From Streptomyces sp. T12 (lineage in GTDB: Bacteria; Actinomycetota; Actinomycetes; Streptomycetales; Streptomycetaceae): a DNA stretch of 64,000 nucleotides. Position numbers and translations under genes: made by a program. Within the stretch, counting starts at the first letter, position 1, and every line of letters starts with the position of its first letter. The DNA lies in NCBI RefSeq assembly GCF_028736035.1, contig NZ_CP117866.1:1860001-1924000 (forward strand). The letters are read 5' to 3'. The notes beneath the pieces are model-generated. The model was not told where the DNA came from. It ran no database searches and saw nothing but the letters and a program-made list of their open reading frames with translations. This document shows positions 1 to 8,343 of the stretch, piece after piece.

Positions 1-1
1 G

Positions 2-382
2 CACTTCCCGCTGGAGAAGCACAAGCACGCCTTCGCCGCTGCGCAGGCCGTCGAGGAGGCGCTGGAGCAGGGGCAGGGCTGGGGGTACGTCGAGGCCGTG
101 CTGGGCCGGGTCGAGGAGCTGGACCGTAAGGGAGAACCCTTCCTGGTCGAGGTGGCCCGGGAACTCGGCCTGGACGCCGAGGAGTTCGACACCGCGCTGA
201 TCGACGGCCGGCACATCCTGATCGTCGACGCCGACCAGGCCGAGGGCAAGGCGATCGGCGTGACCGGGACCCCGACGTATGTGATCGGCGGCGAGCGACT
301 CGACGGCGGCAAGAGCCAGGAGGGCCTGCGCGAGCGCATCGAGGAGATCGCGGACCGGCTGCTGGCCGAACAGAGCGGCTGA
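2..382 (+). CDS. DsbA-family (FrnE-like) thiol oxidoreductase, C-terminal part
   Basis: The reading frame is open from the left edge, so the N-terminus (with any CxxC active site) lies outside the window. The visible ~126 residues are mostly helical and contain GVTGTPTYVIGG, the cis-proline loop plus strand that closes the thioredoxin fold in DsbA-like proteins. After it comes a charged C-terminal helix that ends at TGA. No signal peptide can be judged. Family knowledge: FrnE/DsbA-like proteins of actinomycetes are usually cytoplasmic dithiol/disulfide oxidoreductases or polyketide-associated isomerases. The exact substrate is unknown. The downstream gene lies on the other strand. Confidence 0.8.
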   Translation, partial: HFPLEKHKHAFAAAQAVEEALEQGQGWGYVEAVLGRVEELDRKGEPFLVEVARELGLDAEEFDTALIDGRHILIVDADQAEGKAIGVTGTPTYVIGGERLDGGKSQEGLRERIEEIADRLLAEQSG

Positions 383-437
383 CCGCCGCCGGTCCGACCG
401 GCTGGCGCAAGGCCCTGTACCCCTTGTACGCCGGCAG

Positions 438-1262
438 CTACAGCAGCGTCTTGTACACGGCGTACTGCCTCGTCTCGTAGCCGAGTGACTCGTAGAGCCG
501 CTCGGCCGGGGCGTTGCCCGCGAAGACGTTGAGGCCGATGGACCGGTACCCCGCGGCGATCGCCTGGGCCTCGGCCAGCAGCATCAGTGTGCGCCCGTGG
601 CCCCTGCCCCGGTGGGCCGCGTCGGTCTCGACGTCGTAGACGTAGGCCCGGCCTTCCCGCGACGCCACCCACAGGGTGCCCACCAGGGTTCCTTCGTGCT
701 CGAGGACGCTGAGGAACGTGTCCGGGGTGCGCAGGCCGTCCGGCAGCAGTGCGGCGTGGTCCCGCTCCGACTTCGCCCGGGCCTCGGCCTCCGGGACGCC
801 GCGCTCGACCCAGCTGCGGATGTAGCCCTCGTGGCTCTCGGCCAGCCAGGATCCGTACTCGGCCTCCGTCAGGGGTCGACCCCGGCTGCCCGGCGGCAGA
901 TCGGGCGGGGCGGCGCCGAGCGCCTTCTCCATGCCGCGGTTGCGTACGACGTAGCCGAGCGCCGTGGCGAGACGCAGTGCCGGTGCGTCGTCACCGGGGA
1001 CCGTCGCCTCGATGCGCCGACACCCCCAGCCGCGCGCCACCTCCTCCGCGGCGAGCGCCGCCACGGTGCCCCGGCCGCGTCGCCGGTCCGGTTCCTCGAT
1101 CCGCAGCTCCGATATCCGGGCCACCGCGTCACCGAAGACGGGATGCGTCCCGAGGTGAAGGGCGCCCACGGGACGGCCGTTCACACACACCTGATAGCGG
1201 CGCGAACGCGTTCCGTCGTCATTGCGCTGAAGCGGCTCGGTCGGCCGCAGGGTCGTGGTCAT
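438..1262 (-). CDS. Two-domain GNAT N-acetyltransferase
   Basis: This 274-residue protein carries two GCN5-related acetyltransferase modules. The first (about residues 25-115) has the acetyl-CoA loop-like RRRGRGTVAAL followed by ATALGYVVRNRGMEK. The second (about 160-274) has AHRGRGHGRTLM and the usual C-terminal NAPAERLYESLGY. Tandem GNATs of this kind acetylate small amines or peptides, and no substrate can be inferred here. The ATG start has no strong ribosome-binding site. It lies downstream of the pab-like pair on the same strand but is separated from it by a small hairpin. Confidence 0.85.
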   Translation of the reverse strand: MTTTLRPTEPLQRNDDGTRSRRYQVCVNGRPVGALHLGTHPVFGDAVARISELRIEEPDRRRGRGTVAALAAEEVARGWGCRRIEATVPGDDAPALRLATALGYVVRNRGMEKALGAAPPDLPPGSRGRPLTEAEYGSWLAESHEGYIRSWVERGVPEAEARAKSERDHAALLPDGLRTPDTFLSVLEHEGTLVGTLWVASREGRAYVYDVETDAAHRGRGHGRTLMLLAEAQAIAAGYRSIGLNVFAGNAPAERLYESLGYETRQYAVYKTLL

Positions 1263-1306
1263 CAGGGGTGTTCTACCCGCCAGAACGCCCGGGGTCAGCC
1301 GAATAT

Positions 1307-1325
1307 CCGCGTCCGTCGGACGCGG
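1307..1325 (-). terminator. Short hairpin downstream of the pabB/pabC-like pair
   Basis: CCGCGTCC-GTC-GGACGCGG forms a perfect 8-bp stem with a 3-base loop between the class IV aminotransferase stop and the next acetyltransferase gene. There is no U-run. The termination role is inferred from position. Confidence 0.4.
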
Positions 1326-1356
1326 GCGTTGTGCGTGTCCGTCGTATCCGCACCCG

Positions 1357-2178
1357 TTACGGATCCAGGTCGTCCCCGGACCGCTCGTCGAAGATCCGCA
1401 CGGCCTTGGCGGTCACCGGTCCCGCCGAGCCGGGCAGTTCGCGCTCGTCGACCCTGTGCACGCCCTGCACGTCCCGCAGGGTGGAGGTGAGGAAGACCTC
1501 CTCGGCCCGCTCCAGCACCTCCAGCGGCAGGTCGGTCTCCTTGGCGCCGGTCCACTCGATCGTGAGCGCGCGCGTGATGCCCGCGAGGCAGCCCGAGGCG
1601 AGCGGCGGGGTGTGGATCTCGCCGTCCAGGACGACGAAGACGTTCGAGCCGGTGCCCTCGCAGAGTTGCCCGACCGTGTTGCCGAACAGGGCCTCGGAGG
1701 CGCCGTGTTGGCGGGCGCGGGCGAGGGCGACGACGTTCTCGGCGTACGAGGTCGTCTTCAGACCGGTGAGCGCGCCGCGTTCGTTGCGGGTCCAGGGGAC
1801 GGTGATGACGGCCGTGGCGTCGGGGCGGCGGGTGGTCTCGCCGAGGGCGACGACGAGGGTCGGGCCGTGCTCGCCGCGGTCGGAGCCGAGGGGGCCGTGG
1901 CCGCCGGTGTAGGTGATGCGCAGCCGGCCGAGCGGCATCGGGTTGGCCTCGATGACGGCGGCGCAGGCGCGGCGGACCTCGTCGTGGTCGGGCTCGGGCA
2001 GGCCGAGCCCGCGCGCCGAGCGCGTCAGCCGGTCGAGGTGCCGGGTCAGCGCGAACGGACGGCCGTCCACCGCCTTCACCGTCTCGAAGATGCCGTCGCC
2101 CACGGTCAGCCCGTGGTCGAAGACGGAGACACGGGCGGACTCGATGTCCTGCAGCCCGCCGTCGAGCCAGATCCTCAC
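1357..2178 (-). CDS. pabC: Class IV PLP aminotransferase, probable aminodeoxychorismate lyase
   Basis: The 273-residue fold-type IV PLP enzyme begins VRIWLDGG, continues through GDGIFETVKAVDG and the PLP-lysine region LKTTSYAENV, and has the cofactor-binding EGTGSNVFVVLDG and ASGCLAGITR segments. The GTG start overlaps the upstream pabB-like stop as GTGA, with a GGAGAGGGA ribosome-binding site, so translation is probably coupled. An in-frame ATG 84 bases upstream would place 28 unconserved residues inside pabB and was not used. Next to a chorismate-binding enzyme the likely reaction is 4-amino-4-deoxychorismate to p-aminobenzoate plus pyruvate. A branched-chain or D-amino acid aminotransferase cannot be excluded from fold alone. 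Confidence 0.82.
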   Translation of the reverse strand: MRIWLDGGLQDIESARVSVFDHGLTVGDGIFETVKAVDGRPFALTRHLDRLTRSARGLGLPEPDHDEVRRACAAVIEANPMPLGRLRITYTGGHGPLGSDRGEHGPTLVVALGETTRRPDATAVITVPWTRNERGALTGLKTTSYAENVVALARARQHGASEALFGNTVGQLCEGTGSNVFVVLDGEIHTPPLASGCLAGITRALTIEWTGAKETDLPLEVLERAEEVFLTSTLRDVQGVHRVDERELPGSAGPVTAKAVRIFDERSGDDLDP

Positions 2179-3221
2179 GATTGCAGTCCCTCTCCACTCA
2201 CCGCATACGCTCCCGACGCTACCGCGAGCAGCCGGGACGCCTTCAGTTCGGTCTCCCGCCATTCCCCCTCCGGGTCCGACCCCCAGGTGATCCCGGCACC
2301 GGTACCGAACCGCAGCGCCCTCGCGGCCCGGTCGATCCAGAAGGTACGTATCCCGACGGCCAGCTCACCGACGCCCCGGTCGGCGTCGACCCAGCCGATG
2401 CCACCGCAGTACGGCCCGCGCGGCGCCGTCTCCAACGCGTCGATGATCCGCAGCGCACTCGACTTGGGCGCACCGGTGACCGAGCCGGGCGGGAAGGCGG
2501 CGTCGAGCAGCTCGGGCCACCCGGCGTCGGCACGCAGCTCACCACGCACGGTCGACACCAGATGGACAAGCCCAGGATGCTTCTCGACGGCGCACAGGTC
2601 GGGGACGGTCACGGTCCCGGTGGCACACACCCGGCCGATGTCGTTGCGCACGAGGTCGACGATCATCACGTTCTCGGCGAAGTCCTTCTCCAGAAGGTCC
2701 GCCTCGGTGCGCCCAGTGCCCTTGATCGGCCCGGACTCCACGACCCGCCCCTCCCTGCGCAGGAACAGCTCGGGGGAGGCGGTGGCGATCTCCACACCGT
2801 GCTCCGGCAGCCGGATCGTTCCTGCGTACGGCGCCGGGTTGCCGCGGGCGAGCAGCGCGGTGAGGGCGTCCACGTCGGCGTCGGGGCCGATCGGCGCGCT
2901 CAGGACACGGCAGAGGTTCGCCTGATAGACCTCGCCGGCCGCGATGTGCTCGCGGATACGCCGTACGCCCGCCGTGTACGCGGCGCGATCCAGGGAAGAC
3001 GTCCAGTCACCGGCCGCCGGGCCCTGCCACTCCCCCGGCACCGGGGCGGGCACGGGCTCCCTTCGTACGTCCCGGAAGCGGGCGCAGGTCAGACCGCCCT
3101 CGAAGTCGGCGCAGACGGCCCAGAAACCAGGGGAGTCCAGGGCCGCCGGGTCGCTGGTGACGTCGATGAGGCCGGTGGCGACGCGGTCACCGAAGCGGGC
3201 GAGAGGAGGGAGGTCGAGCAC
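2175..3221 (-). CDS. pabB: Aminodeoxychorismate synthase component I (PabB), chorismate-binding
   Basis: This chorismate-binding enzyme has ESGPIKGTGRTEADLLEKD, VDLVRNDIGRV and GSVTGAPKSSALRII. The lysine in PIKGT is typical of PabB, where anthranilate synthase has PIAGT, so the product is aminodeoxychorismate for folate or PABA-derived antibiotics. No glutaminase (PabA) domain is fused, and none is encoded in the window. I chose GTG at 3221 (348 residues). An ATG at 3365 is possible in frame but lies on the tRNA promoter, and the extra 48 residues look non-coding. A GTG at 3320 is an intermediate alternative. It couples to the aminotransferase downstream. Confidence 0.87.
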   Translation of the reverse strand: MLDLPPLARFGDRVATGLIDVTSDPAALDSPGFWAVCADFEGGLTCARFRDVRREPVPAPVPGEWQGPAAGDWTSSLDRAAYTAGVRRIREHIAAGEVYQANLCRVLSAPIGPDADVDALTALLARGNPAPYAGTIRLPEHGVEIATASPELFLRREGRVVESGPIKGTGRTEADLLEKDFAENVMIVDLVRNDIGRVCATGTVTVPDLCAVEKHPGLVHLVSTVRGELRADAGWPELLDAAFPPGSVTGAPKSSALRIIDALETAPRGPYCGGIGWVDADRGVGELAVGIRTFWIDRAARALRFGTGAGITWGSDPEGEWRETELKASRLLAVASGAYAVSGEGLQS

Positions 3222-3330
3222 ACCGTCGAGTCTATGGCCGGTGTCGTGCGGGTGACCTGGCCATGTCCCCTCGGGGGGCGTCGACAGATCCCTGAGCAGA
3301 TGCAGCGCAGCACGCTGCACAAACGTGTTT

Positions 3331-3358
3331 TTGTGCTGGCCGGGGAATCCGCTAGAGT
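3331..3358 (+). promoter_or_regulatory. Promoter of the tRNA cluster
   Basis: TTGTGC (3331-3336), a 16-bp spacer and TAGAGT (3353-3358) give a vegetative-type promoter about 40 bases before the first tRNA. It also argues against the longest pabB start. Confidence 0.65.
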
Positions 3359-3399
3359 TCAACACGTCGCCGGGACGCGGAAGCGGACCGAAACGACAA

Positions 3400-3472
3400 G
3401 CGGACGTAGCTCAGTTGGTAGAGCGCAACCTTGCCAAGGTTGAGGTCGCGAGTTCGAGCCTCGTCGTCCGCT
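3400..3472 (+). tRNA. tRNA-Gly (GCC)
   Basis: A 73-nt cloverleaf with acceptor GCGGACG/CGTCCGC, D-arm GCTCAGTTGGTAGAGC, anticodon stem CAACC/GGTTG around TTGCCAA (anticodon GCC), and T-arm GCGAG-TTCGAGC-CTCGT. CCA is not encoded. It is the first gene of the cluster. Confidence 0.96.
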
Positions 3473-3511
3473 CGAAGGAAGAAGGGGATCTTCCCGAACC
3501 CCTACACTCCT

Positions 3512-3582
3512 GGTGGAGTGGCCGAGAGGCGAGGCAACGGCCTGCAAAGCCGTCTACACGGGTTCAAATCCCGTCTCCACCT
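3512..3582 (+). tRNA. tRNA-Cys (GCA)
   Basis: Acceptor GGTGGAG/CTCCACC, anticodon loop with GCA inside ACGGC...GCCGT, and T-loop TTCAAAT. A CCA follows directly (3583-3585), so the 3' end may be encoded. Confidence 0.95.
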
Positions 3583-3586
3583 CCAA

Positions 3587-3658
3587 GGACGATTAGCTCA
3601 GCGGGAGAGCGCTTCCCTGACACGGAAGAGGTCACTGGTTCAATCCCAGTATCGTCCA
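3587..3658 (+). tRNA. tRNA-Val (GAC), copy 1
   Basis: Acceptor GGACGAT/ATCGTCC, D-arm GCTCAGCGGGAGAGC, anticodon stem CTTCC/GGAAG with GAC, and T-loop TTCAATC. It starts within a few bases of the tRNA-Cys end, so the two are probably co-transcribed. Confidence 0.95.
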
Positions 3659-3677
3659 CTGGATCTTCGGATCCCCC

Positions 3678-3749
3678 GCGCGATTAGCTCAGCGGGAGAG
3701 CGCTTCCCTGACACGGAAGAGGTCACTGGTTCAATCCCAGTATCGCGCA
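3678..3749 (+). tRNA. tRNA-Val (GAC), copy 2 with altered acceptor stem
   Basis: Identical to the flanking copies from the D-arm to the T-arm, but the acceptor stem is GCGCGAT/ATCGCGC. The changes are compensated on both sides, so pairing is preserved and the gene looks functional. Confidence 0.95.
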
Positions 3750-3796
3750 CGCAGTAGCCCGTGATCTTCGGATGAATCGTCGATCACGGTCCCCGA

Positions 3797-3868
3797 GGAC
3801 GATTAGCTCAGCGGGAGAGCGCTTCCCTGACACGGAAGAGGTCACTGGTTCAATCCCAGTATCGTCCA
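3797..3868 (+). tRNA. tRNA-Val (GAC), copy 3
   Basis: Same sequence as copy 1, with acceptor GGACGAT/ATCGTCC and anticodon GAC. It is the last gene of the cluster and is followed at once by a terminator. Confidence 0.95.
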
Positions 3869-3873
3869 CACTC

Positions 3874-3904
3874 AGAAGCCCCCGGTCGATGACCGGGGGC
3901 TTCT
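3874..3904 (+). terminator. Strong terminator after the tRNA cluster
   Basis: A 14-bp perfect stem, AGAAGCCCCCGGTC and its complement around a GAT loop, runs into TTT. It also stands just past the 3' end of the convergent zinc-ribbon gene and could stop both transcripts. Confidence 0.9.
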
Positions 3905-3921
3905 TTGCGGCTTGGTGCGGC

Positions 3922-4212
3922 TCAGCTGGAGAACAGCATGTGGCCGAAGCTCTTGTGACGCTTGTGGCCGTAGTGACCGCCGTGGTGCCCGCCGTGCGGG
4001 GCGCCCCAGGCAGGGGCCTGCGGTGCGGCCGGGTAGGCCTGCGGGGCGGCCGGAGGCGGCGGGGCCGGCTGCGACCACTGGGACTCCACGCGGGTCAGCG
4101 ACTCCAGCTCGCCGTAGTCGAGAAATATCCCGCGGCAGCCGCTGCACTGCTCGATCTGAACGCCGTTGCGGTTGTACGTGTGCATCGGTGCATGGCACTT
4201 CGGACACTGCAT
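3922..4212 (-). CDS. TFIIB-type zinc-ribbon protein
   Basis: This 96-residue protein starts MQCPKCHAPM and continues to EQCSGCRGIFLDYGELESL, the CxxC...CxxC pattern of the zf-TFIIB small zinc-ribbon family. The tail is rich in Ala, Pro and Gly and ends in a His/Lys-rich stretch (GGHHGGHYGHKRHK) that could also bind metal. Such proteins are widespread in actinobacteria and have no proven function. It shares a terminator with the convergent tRNA cluster. Confidence 0.85.
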   Translation of the reverse strand: MQCPKCHAPMHTYNRNGVQIEQCSGCRGIFLDYGELESLTRVESQWSQPAPPPPAAPQAYPAAPQAPAWGAPHGGHHGGHYGHKRHKSFGHMLFSS

Positions 4213-4292
4213 GGTCGGCTCAACTCCTCGCCGGTCGGTCCTGCTTCGCGTATCGCCAGGACAGACTCTGTCCGGCTGCGGTCGGTTGCACC

Positions 4293-5258
4293 CTACTTTG
4301 CGTATCCCTGGGTCAACTCAGGGGGGAGCGAAGCCATTCGGTCACAGGCGTCGACGAGGGACTGCTCGACCTCGTCCAGGAGACGGCCCTCGGACAGGGC
4401 CTTGGTGATCGCCCGGGCAGCGGTCTGCACGGTGAGGGCGCGGGCCGGGACGTCCAGCGCGGGCCAGGGGTCGCCATGCGCGGGGACGGCCGGACCGCCG
4501 GCGGTGCGGTACGCGCCGAGGAAGCGGTCCCATTCGTCGGGCGGCAGCAGCCCACAGGCGTACCAGGCGGCCGGCCGCCCGAGATCCCAGGCCGGCACGC
4601 CTACCCCGAGGTCGTCGACGTCGATGAGCAGCCACGGGCCGTCCGGGGCCGGGTGACGGACGAGTTGGCCGAGGTGGAGGTCGCCGTGGCAGAGGGTGGT
4701 GGTGTCGGGCTGGGGGGCCGCGGCGCGGGCCCAGGCGGAAAGGGTGTCCCAGGCGCGGAGAACGGCGGTGGTGCCGGTGGTCAGGTCTGTGCCCGCGGCC
4801 AGGTCCGTGCCCGCGGCTGCGCGGAGGCGGGTTACGGCGAGGGCGGCTTTGGCGGGGCCGCGCATGGGGGGCAGTGGCGTGGGGGCGGGGGTTCGATGGA
4901 GCCGCGCGAGAAGGGTTGCCGCCGCTTCCCAGGGGGCCGCGTCGGGATCTCCCGGGTCGACAGGGATGCCGTACGGCCAGAAGGTCACGAGTCTGCCGTG
5001 CAGGTCGACGGGCGTGGGGCCGAGCGGGGGCAGGAGGAGGCCGGGGAGGTGGTTGGCGGCGGTGAGGCGGGGGGTCAGGTCGCCGGGCGTGATGTCCGGG
5101 GCGTGGGCCTTGGCGACGGTGTCGGCGTGCCGGACGACGGTGGCGTCGGGGCGGTCGGCGAGGGTGACGGTCGCTCCGCAGGGACAGGCGGAGGTACGTG
5201 AGTGGGCGGCGGCTTTGGCCTGAGCGGTGAGGTGGGGCAGGAGGGGGTTGGGGGTCAC
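4293..5258 (-). CDS. Phosphotransferase-family (APH fold) protein
   Basis: A 321-residue protein of the aminoglycoside/choline-kinase-like fold. The catalytic loop reads LCHGDLHLGQL (HGD with the conserved Asp and downstream residues) and the metal-binding segment is LLIDVDDLGVGVPAWDLG. The N-terminal ATP-binding lobe is weakly conserved. Most chromosomal members of this family phosphorylate small hydroxylated metabolites, and resistance should not be assumed. The ATG start at 5258 opens on a well-conserved helix. No operon partner is evident. Confidence 0.8.
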   Translation of the reverse strand: MTPNPLLPHLTAQAKAAAHSRTSACPCGATVTLADRPDATVVRHADTVAKAHAPDITPGDLTPRLTAANHLPGLLLPPLGPTPVDLHGRLVTFWPYGIPVDPGDPDAAPWEAAATLLARLHRTPAPTPLPPMRGPAKAALAVTRLRAAAGTDLAAGTDLTTGTTAVLRAWDTLSAWARAAAPQPDTTTLCHGDLHLGQLVRHPAPDGPWLLIDVDDLGVGVPAWDLGRPAAWYACGLLPPDEWDRFLGAYRTAGGPAVPAHGDPWPALDVPARALTVQTAARAITKALSEGRLLDEVEQSLVDACDRMASLPPELTQGYAK

Positions 5259-5493
5259 TGGGGTCCCTTGTGTGCGGATGCTTTGGGGCCGAGGTTACGT
5301 GGGGCGGGGCGACGCTCGGCCGTACGACCGGGTGGGGCCGCTTTGCCTGGCACCCGGCGTGAGGGCTTGGCCGGAGTGGGTGCGCGGCCCGGCGCGGCGG
5401 GGTGCCGCTTTCTGTGGGACGGGCGCCGCCCCAGCGGCACGACCGCCCGAAGCTACGCGGGCCCCGCAGCCCCCGGAGGCACCGGGCAAAAGC

Positions 5494-5527
5494 AATGCCG
5501 GCGCAGCTCCCCAGCTGCGCCGGCATT
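5494..5527. terminator. Perfect 15-bp hairpin
   Basis: AATGCCGGCGCAGCT, a CCCC loop and its exact complement ending in ATT lie in the 356-base gap between the APH-fold gene and the small membrane protein gene. The gap holds nothing else that I can support. It is probably a terminator for the minus-strand small gene. Confidence 0.7.
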
Positions 5528-5614
5528 TGTGCCGTCCGCCGCACCCCCGTCCCCACGGGGTTTCATGGGTGGATGTCCCCGCCCGGACCGCTCTTCCGGG
5601 CCTGGGGTCGCCGC

Positions 5615-5812
5615 TCAGCGCCCCAGCATCACGCCCACGGACGACGCCTGTGTGGCCACCGTCTCCCAGCCGTCGAAGACGACGAGGAGGAGGGCCGCCA
5701 GGGGAAGGGCCATGAGCGTCGCCACCAGGGGGTGGCGGCGGCCCTGACGGCGGGGGCGCAGCGTCGTGCGCTCCTGTATGCGGATCAGTGTCCGCGGTGC
5801 CGTCTGGGCCAT
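5615..5812 (-). CDS. Small single-span membrane protein, function unknown
   Basis: A 65-residue protein starting MAQTAPRTLIRIQERTTLR. It is basic up to about residue 32, then has one hydrophobic segment (ATLMALPLAALLLVVF) and a short polar tail ending SSVGVMLGR. The start is chosen for its GGAGAGGGA ribosome-binding site six to seven bases upstream. A longer in-frame start adds 30 residues without coding character. The positive-inside rule puts the N-terminus in the cytoplasm. I do not recognise the family. Confidence 0.6.
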   Translation of the reverse strand: MAQTAPRTLIRIQERTTLRPRRQGRRHPLVATLMALPLAALLLVVFDGWETVATQASSVGVMLGR

Positions 5813-6046
5813 GGTCCCTCTCCTGACCTGTATCAGTTGTCGTTGGCAGCGGCGGGTGTCTGACCTCGGGGGACGAGTGCTGCACCCGCCGCTTGACCTC
5901 AAATCTAGGCGGCCGGGGCACCCCGGGCGTCATGCCCTCGTACCGATTGCCGGGCCTCCCGGAGGATGAGCCATGACCTGCGGAGTACTCCCCTGGGTGG
6001 AGACGAGGTCCTAGGTCTCGGGGTCTTCCCCGAGGGGACGCCCGGT

Positions 6047-6286
6047 CTACCCCGATTTCTCCGAGCCGTCCTCACGCGGCACCGGCTGCTCGACCAGCGC
6101 CAGGACCCGGTTCGCCATGAACCGGGCCGTACGCACCACGGAGCCGTTCCGGGTGACTTCGCTCACTTCCACGACACCTCGACGCACCGCCGTCTCCACC
6201 CGGCGGCCCGCCCTGCTCGCCACCACCTCGTACGTGCGCGTCGTATCCCCCGCGTCCACGACTATCTCCACGCGATCACCCTTCAC
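6047..6286 (-). CDS. Small conserved-type hypothetical protein
   Basis: About 79 residues from a GTG start (VKGDRVEIVVDAGDTT). The sequence alternates beta strands with charged turns and ends PVPREDGSEKSG. A GGGGG ribosome-binding site lies about 9 bases upstream. Upstream in-frame ATGs add Trp/Gly-rich sequence unlike a protein start. It is divergent from the protein kinase gene. No domain is recognised, and the small beta-rich shape is all that can be said. Confidence 0.5.
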   Translation of the reverse strand: MKGDRVEIVVDAGDTTRTYEVVASRAGRRVETAVRRGVVEVSEVTRNGSVVRTARFMANRVLALVEQPVPREDGSEKSG

Positions 6287-6488
6287 GGGCTCAATCCCCC
6301 TTCTGTGATGGGTGGTTGGGGGACGAAACGGACCGAAGTCGCCCTGTTCACCAGCCCCCTGACCACCCTTCAAGTCTCCCACCCACCACTGACAATCCAT
6401 CGCCCCGAGAGGGCGCGGCCTCTGCGCACGGCGGCCCACGGAAACGTAAGCTGTGGCTCGTCACACGGACCGGGCAGCGGGGATGAAC

Positions 6489-7886
6489 ATGGCGATGATG
6501 CGCCTGAGGCGCGAGGACCCGCGCGTCGTCGGCTCGTTCAGGCTTCACAGAAGGCTCGGCGCCGGCGGCATGGGCGTCGTCTACCTGGGCTCCGACAAGA
6601 AGGGGCAGCGGGTCGCGCTCAAGGTGATCCGGCCCGACCTGGCGGAGGATCAGGAGTTCCGCTCGCGGTTCGCGCGTGAGGTCTCGGCAGCACGGCGGAT
6701 TCGCGGAGGCTGTACGGCACGGCTCGTGGCCGCCGACCTCGAAGCGGATCGGCCGTGGTTCGCCACGCAGTACGTGCCCGGCCCTTCTCTGCACGACAAG
6801 GTCGCCGACGAGGGCCCGCTCGGCGCGGCGGAGGTCGCCGCCGTCGGGGCCGCCCTGTCCGAGGGGCTGGTCGCCGTCCACGAGGCAGGTGTCGTACACC
6901 GGGATCTCAAGCCCTCCAACATCCTCCTCTCCCCCAAGGGCCCGCGGATCATCGACTTCGGTATCGCCTGGGCGACGGGGGCCTCGACCCTCACGCACGT
7001 CGGTACGGCCGTCGGCTCCCCCGGCTTCCTCGCCCCGGAACAGGTGCGCGGCGCCGCCGTCACCCCGGCCACGGACGTCTTCTCCCTCGGCGCCACCCTC
7101 GCCTACGCGTCCATGGGTGACTCGCCCTTCGGACACGGCAGTTCCGAGGTGATGCTGTACCGCGTCGTACACGAGGAAGCGCAGCTGTACGGCGTACCGG
7201 ACGCCCTTGCTCCGCTGGTACGGGCGTGTCTGGCGAAGGCCCCGGAGGAACGGCCCAGCACGCTCCAGCTGTCGCTGCGGCTCAAGGAGATCGCGGCCCG
7301 GGAGGCCCAGGGACTTTCCGACGTACGCCCGCCCGCGCCGCGCAGCGCGGAGGCGGACCGGCCGACCGGGCGGCTCGCCGACACCTATGCGGAGCCGCAG
7401 CGCGTCCAGCGACGTCCCCAGGGCACTCCCCCGGCGCGCGGCACCGGCGCCTCGCGGGTGCCCGGCCCCGCCCGCGACGGGGCTCCGCCGAGGAGCAGCG
7501 GCGCCGCGCACGACGGGACCGCGTCGTCCAGGTCCGGGACGCGTCCGGTGCCAGGGGCACGGAGCGCCCCGCGTTCGGGCAACGGCAGCCGGCCCTCACC
7601 ACGCGGTGGCACCGGCCGTCCGGCGCCGCGGAACACGGGGACGGGGCGGCGGCCCGCCAACCCGCAACTGCTGCGGCAGCGGCTTTTCGTGTTCGTGGTG
7701 GTGACGCTGCTCGTGGCGCTCGGCATCGCGGCGGCTCAGGGCTGCCAAGGTCCGCAGCGCGGGCTCGGCGGCGACGGGGACGACGTCGTACGGCAGCCGC
7801 GGGAGCAGGTGGAGCAGGGCTATGAGCCGCTGGACGGGGATGTGACGTCCGATCGGTACGAGTCGACCTTCGACATCTCCGAGTAG
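6489..7886 (+). CDS. Membrane-anchored Ser/Thr protein kinase (PknB/Hanks type)
   Basis: The N-terminal kinase domain (about residues 10-270) has the P-loop LGAGGMGVVYLG, VALKV with the ATP lysine, the catalytic HRDLKPSNILL, the DFGIAWATG metal loop and GSPGFLAPEQV in the activation segment. A Pro/Arg/Ser-rich linker of about 120 residues leads to one membrane span (FVFVVVTLLVALGIAAA) and a ~50-residue extracytoplasmic acidic tail with no PASTA repeats. Several starts are possible: GTG 6453, ATG 6483 and ATG 6489. I prefer 6489 because GCGGGG sits six bases upstream. It phosphorylates unknown proteins on Ser/Thr. Confidence 0.93.
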   Translation: MAMMRLRREDPRVVGSFRLHRRLGAGGMGVVYLGSDKKGQRVALKVIRPDLAEDQEFRSRFAREVSAARRIRGGCTARLVAADLEADRPWFATQYVPGPSLHDKVADEGPLGAAEVAAVGAALSEGLVAVHEAGVVHRDLKPSNILLSPKGPRIIDFGIAWATGASTLTHVGTAVGSPGFLAPEQVRGAAVTPATDVFSLGATLAYASMGDSPFGHGSSEVMLYRVVHEEAQLYGVPDALAPLVRACLAKAPEERPSTLQLSLRLKEIAAREAQGLSDVRPPAPRSAEADRPTGRLADTYAEPQRVQRRPQGTPPARGTGASRVPGPARDGAPPRSSGAAHDGTASSRSGTRPVPGARSAPRSGNGSRPSPRGGTGRPAPRNTGTGRRPANPQLLRQRLFVFVVVTLLVALGIAAAQGCQGPQRGLGGDGDDVVRQPREQVEQGYEPLDGDVTSDRYESTFDISE

Positions 7887-7939
7887 GAGAGGCGAGAGGT
7901 TCTCGAACGGGCACCACGGGGCGGCGCGTCGGGCACGGA

Positions 7940-8332
7940 TCACAGGTCGGGCAGGATCCGTTCGAAGAACTCACGGTCGCCGTCGAAGACCGGGTCCAGC
8001 GACAGGAACTCCTCCGGCGTGACCCAGCGGGCCTCGCCGACCTCGCCCGGGTCGGGGACCACGTCGCCGGTGTCGGCCCGGGCGGTCCACCAGTGGAGGC
8101 GGAAGGAGCCGTCGTCCGTCTCCGACTCCCAGACCTTGGCCAGGGGTACGACGGTCAGGCCGACCTCCTCGCGGACCTCCCGCACGACGGCTTCACGCTG
8201 GGTCTCCCCCGGCTCGATCCTGCCGCTGAGGGGCTGCCAGTAGCCGGGGCGCTGCACCGCGGGGCCGCGGCGGATGGCGAGCACGCGGCCTGCGCGGAGC
8301 AGGACCGCGACGACCGCCTCGCCCTGCGCCAT
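7940..8332 (-). CDS. NUDIX hydrolase
   Basis: 130 residues from ATG (MAQGEAVVAVLLRAG); GTG at 8335 is equally possible. A full NUDIX box is present, beginning GRIEPGETQREAV and ending REVREEVGL, with the catalytic glutamates. The surrounding strands (WQPLSG, RWVTPEEF) fit an (d)NTP or nucleoside-diphosphate-X hydrolase of MutT type. It starts eight to eleven bases after the stop of the SpoU methyltransferase, so the two form a likely operon. Substrate unknown. Confidence 0.88.
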   Translation of the reverse strand: MAQGEAVVAVLLRAGRVLAIRRGPAVQRPGYWQPLSGRIEPGETQREAVVREVREEVGLTVVPLAKVWESETDDGSFRLHWWTARADTGDVVPDPGEVGEARWVTPEEFLSLDPVFDGDREFFERILPDL

Positions 8333-8343
8333 CACCGTACGGC

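Noticed and set aside
3222..3365. Longer pabB from ATG 3365
   Set aside because: The extra 48 codons overlap the tRNA promoter and lack coding character.
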